From assembly GCA_016219145.1 (NCBI GenBank), contig JACRCG010000326.1, positions 1 to 8,401 on the forward strand: DNA of 8,401 nucleotides, read 5' to 3'. The first letter of the stretch is position 1; each line of letters starts with the position of its first letter. This document shows, piece after piece, positions 6,416 through 8,401 of this stretch. The position numbers and the translations under genes are program-made. The notes below the pieces were generated by a model. That model ran no database searches, had not been told where the DNA came from, and saw nothing but the letters and a program-made list of their open reading frames with translations. The DNA comes from Deltaproteobacteria bacterium. GTDB taxonomy: Bacteria; Desulfobacterota; Desulfuromonadia; Geobacterales; Pseudopelobacteraceae.

Positions 6416-6492
6416 TGGCGGGGTTGACGGGGCTCGAACCCGCGACTTCCAGCGTGACAGGCTGGCACTCTAACCGACTGAGCTACAACCCC
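6416..6492 (-). tRNA. tRNA-Asp (anticodon GUC)
   Basis: A 77-nt cloverleaf. The acceptor stem GGGGTTG/CAACCCC has seven perfect pairs, with discriminator G and an encoded CCA. The D-arm contains AGCTCAGTCGGTTAGAGT. The anticodon stem CCAGC/GCTGG encloses the loop CTGTCAC with anticodon GTC. The T-arm GCGGG/CCCGT has the TTCGAGC loop. The 146 bp upstream (6493-6638) are AT-rich and follow the prsR stop. No convincing promoter or terminator was seen there, so some read-through from prsR is possible. No integrase or duplicated tRNA end was found. Confidence 0.97.
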
Positions 6493-6638
6493 GTAAACAT
6501 ACGTATCTGCATTACGGTGAGTTTGATACCATACAAAATAAACTATAAAACAGAGTAAATGAACAAGGCCCATCTAGATAGCACAACCTGCATTTCAAAG
6601 GCAAGCTTTTTTATGTCTGCACTCCTGAAAATTCCTGA

Positions 6639-8015
6639 TCAGTGGTCCTGCGACAGTCCGTGCTTTTTCACCAGATCGTAAAGTGTTGGACGGCTGACGC
6701 CCAGCAAGTCGGCCGCTTTTGCCATGTTGCCCTTCGCCTCCTTCAGGCCGGCAGATATCATTTCCCGCTCAACCTGATCCCGGGCATCTTTGAGGGAAAT
6801 CGCCGTCTGTAGCAGCGGTTGTCTTTCTACTTTGGTGGCCCCGGAAAAGCCGAGCGAGTCCAGATGCAGCACCGGCGAATCGGACATGATGACTGCGCGC
6901 ATGATCCTGTTTTCCAGTTCCCTGATATTGCCGGGCCATTCATATGATTCCAGCATCCGCAACGCTTCCTGGCTGAATCCCCGGATATTCTTACTTAATT
7001 GAGTATTGAAGCGGTTCAGAAAATAATTGGCCAACAGTGTAATGTCGTCGCCACGCTCGCGCAGTGGCGGCAGCTTGATCGATATGACAGCTATCCGGTA
7101 GTACAGGTCTTCTCTGATCAGGCCATCCTTGAGAGCGCAGGCTATGTCCCGGTGAGTGGCCGAGACGATTCTTGTGTCGGCGGCAACATTTTCGCGTCCG
7201 CCCACACGTTGGATGACCTTTTCCTGAAGAAATCTAAGCAGTTTGACCTGTAGGCCGACCGGAAGCTCACCCAGCTCATCGAGGAAAAGAGTGCCTTTGT
7301 TGGCATATTCAACCTTGCCTTTGACCCGGGCGTGCGCTCCGGTAAAGGCGCCTTTCTCGTAACCAAAAAGTTCTGACTCCAGAAGATTTTCGGGTATTGC
7401 GCCGCAATTGATCGGCACAAACTGCTCACTGCTTCTCAGGCTCAGATCATGGATGGCTCTTGCTACCAGCTCTTTGCCGGTGCCGCTCTCTCCGGTGATA
7501 AAAACCGGCGCGTCGCAGGAAGCAACTTTGCGGATGGTTGCGAACACTTCCAACATTCTGGGGCTCTGTCCAATAATCCCGGACATGTCACGCCGGTCGA
7601 ACGCTATTGAAGAGAGCAGGTTACGGTTTTCTTCTTCGAGGGCGCTCAGCCGGAATGTTCTGGTGAGGATGATGCGCAGGCTGTCAATATCTATCGGTTT
7701 CTGGATGTAATCATAGGCCCCCAGCTGTATCGAGCGAAGCGCGTTCTGTCGCTCACCGTTGCCGGTAATGACAATTATCTTGCTGTGCGGATTTCGCTGA
7801 AGCATCTGCACCAGGCAATTGATACCTTCTTCAACGCCGTCCGCATCGGGGGGCAGTCCCAGATCCAGCATGACTACCCTGGGGTGATGTTTGTCGAACA
7901 GCTGCAATGCCAGGGCGGCATCGGCGGCCTGCAGCACATCATAATCATTCATGAAGCCCCATTTGAGCTGGGTACGAATGTCCTCGTTATCGTCCACTAT
8001 CAACAATTGTTCCAT
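6639..8015 (-). CDS. prsR: PrsR-type (PEP-CTERM-box) sigma-54-dependent response regulator
   Basis: A 458-aa activator. The receiver domain starts MEQLLIVDDNEDIRTQLKW and includes LDLGLPPDADG with phospho-acceptor Asp51, Thr84 and Lys106. The QLKW and DLGLPPDxDG signatures are characteristic of PrsR, the regulator associated with exosortase/PEP-CTERM and exopolysaccharide loci. The AAA+ domain has Walker A GESGTGKE (175-182), GAFTGA (222-227) and Walker B LFLDELG (Asp246-Glu247). A Fis-type helix-turn-helix lies at ~423-453. AGGAG is 6 nt before the ATG. It follows the kinase gene prsK on the same strand after 38 bp, so the pair is likely one operon. From family knowledge it would activate sigma-54 promoters of PEP-CTERM or polysaccharide genes; no such target is visible here. 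All catalytic and contact motifs are intact. Confidence 0.92.
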   Translation of the reverse strand: MEQLLIVDDNEDIRTQLKWGFMNDYDVLQAADAALALQLFDKHHPRVVMLDLGLPPDADGVEEGINCLVQMLQRNPHSKIIVITGNGERQNALRSIQLGAYDYIQKPIDIDSLRIILTRTFRLSALEEENRNLLSSIAFDRRDMSGIIGQSPRMLEVFATIRKVASCDAPVFITGESGTGKELVARAIHDLSLRSSEQFVPINCGAIPENLLESELFGYEKGAFTGAHARVKGKVEYANKGTLFLDELGELPVGLQVKLLRFLQEKVIQRVGGRENVAADTRIVSATHRDIACALKDGLIREDLYYRIAVISIKLPPLRERGDDITLLANYFLNRFNTQLSKNIRGFSQEALRMLESYEWPGNIRELENRIMRAVIMSDSPVLHLDSLGFSGATKVERQPLLQTAISLKDARDQVEREMISAGLKEAKGNMAKAADLLGVSRPTLYDLVKKHGLSQDH

Positions 8016-8053
8016 TGCCTGCTCCTAAAGAAATACATATTTATTCAATTGAT

Positions 8054-8401
8054 TCAGGACTGCGGTTGAACGGATGGCGCCGCTGGCGACTTTTTCAGGA
8101 GCGGCAGCCAGACGGTGAATGTCGAGCCTTTTCCAAGCTCGCTGTGAGCTTCTAACCTGCCGTCGTGTGCCTCTGCAATCAGCCTGCTCTGATAGAGACC
8201 TACACCCAATCCTGTTTTTTTGGTGCTTTTGAAGGGGATGAAAAGCTGGTTGTGCTTGAAATCCTCGGTAATCCCGCAACCACCATCAATAACCCGCACA
8301 TAGGCAGATTCATCGGCAGCGCCGACCTCAATTACTACCGGTCCTCTGCCAAATGTAGCATCTACAGCGTTAACAAGCAGATTTATCAACATTCTATGAA
8401 A
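8054..8401 (-). CDS. prsK: PrsK-type sensor histidine kinase, C-terminal ATPase part (cut by window edge)
   Basis: The reading frame stays open to the right edge, leaving 115 C-terminal residues; the start and the sensor and dimerisation domains lie outside. Seen: the N-box HRMLINLLVNAVDA at the very start of the fragment, the G1 box DGGCG (39-43), the FIPFKSTKKTG segment, and the G2 box GLGVG (64-68) followed by LYQSRLIAEAHDG. These are the ATP-binding motifs of a histidine-kinase HATPase domain. The PF-x-STKxxGxGxG-x-YxxR form and the position directly before prsR point to PrsK, the kinase partner of PrsR. The protein ends KKSPAAPSVQPQS. The ATG at 8392 falls inside the N-box and is not the true start. 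The PrsK assignment is supported mainly by the prsR neighbour. Confidence 0.85.
   Translation of the reverse strand, partial: FHRMLINLLVNAVDATFGRGPVVIEVGAADESAYVRVIDGGCGITEDFKHNQLFIPFKSTKKTGLGVGLYQSRLIAEAHDGRLEAHSELGKGSTFTVWLPLLKKSPAAPSVQPQS

Noticed and set aside
6416..6492. tRNA-Asp as an integration site of a mobile island
   Set aside because: No integrase gene and no duplicated tRNA 3' end were seen in the window.

Overview
The window reads as a chromosomal segment of a Geobacter-type bacterium (order Desulfuromonadales/Geobacterales). This is inferred from the moderate GC content, the protein style, two NtrC-class sigma-54-dependent regulators, a prsK/prsR pair of the kind linked to exosortase/PEP-CTERM systems, and a cohesin-plus-dockerin-like secreted protein. 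No rRNA or marker gene fixes the species.

Layout from left to right. (1) On the minus strand, 44-1339 encodes an exported 431-aa protein. It has a signal peptide, a cohesin-like domain, a Thr-Gly-Asn tandem repeat encoded by a 9-bp DNA repeat, a Pro-rich linker and a C-terminal dockerin/EF-hand-like calcium loop. A good sigma-70-type promoter (1377-1405) fits its start. (2) The divergent intergenic region carries a perfect inverted repeat TTGTCAACC-N14-GGTTGACAA (1449-1480), the classical form of a BirA biotin operator, just upstream of bioB. (3) A plus-strand biotin cluster follows: bioB (1521-2513), bioD (2510-3226, overlapping bioB by GTGA) and bioA (3347-4708), closed by an intrinsic terminator (4709-4732). 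Between bioD and bioA sits a ~120-bp element with terminal inverted repeats, flanked by ATGA on both sides. Removing it and one ATGA restores an ATGA stop/start overlap with a well-placed ribosome binding site, so it looks like a small mobile element inserted exactly at an overlapping gene junction. (4) Between bioA and the next gene (4733-4960) is a second, larger imperfect palindrome (4769-4945). (5) A plus-strand NtrC-class response regulator (4961-6349) has no partner kinase in view. (6) A minus-strand tRNA-Asp(GUC) with encoded CCA (6416-6492) is followed by its terminator (6376-6406). (7) The minus-strand pair prsK (cut by the right edge, 8054-8401) and prsR (6639-8015) forms a two-component system of the PEP-CTERM/exosortase type.

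How the genes work together: BioA, BioD and BioB catalyse the last three steps of biotin synthesis (KAPA to DAPA, to dethiobiotin, to biotin), and the BirA operator would shut the cluster off when biotin is plentiful. KAPA-forming genes (bioF, bioC/H) are not in the window. PrsK would phosphorylate PrsR, which with RNA polymerase sigma-54 is expected to activate genes for exopolysaccharide and PEP-CTERM proteins located elsewhere, probably to the right. The most unusual points are the element that split bioD from bioA while keeping both stop and start codons, and the possibility that its hairpin loops out to bring the old ribosome binding site back near the bioA start.
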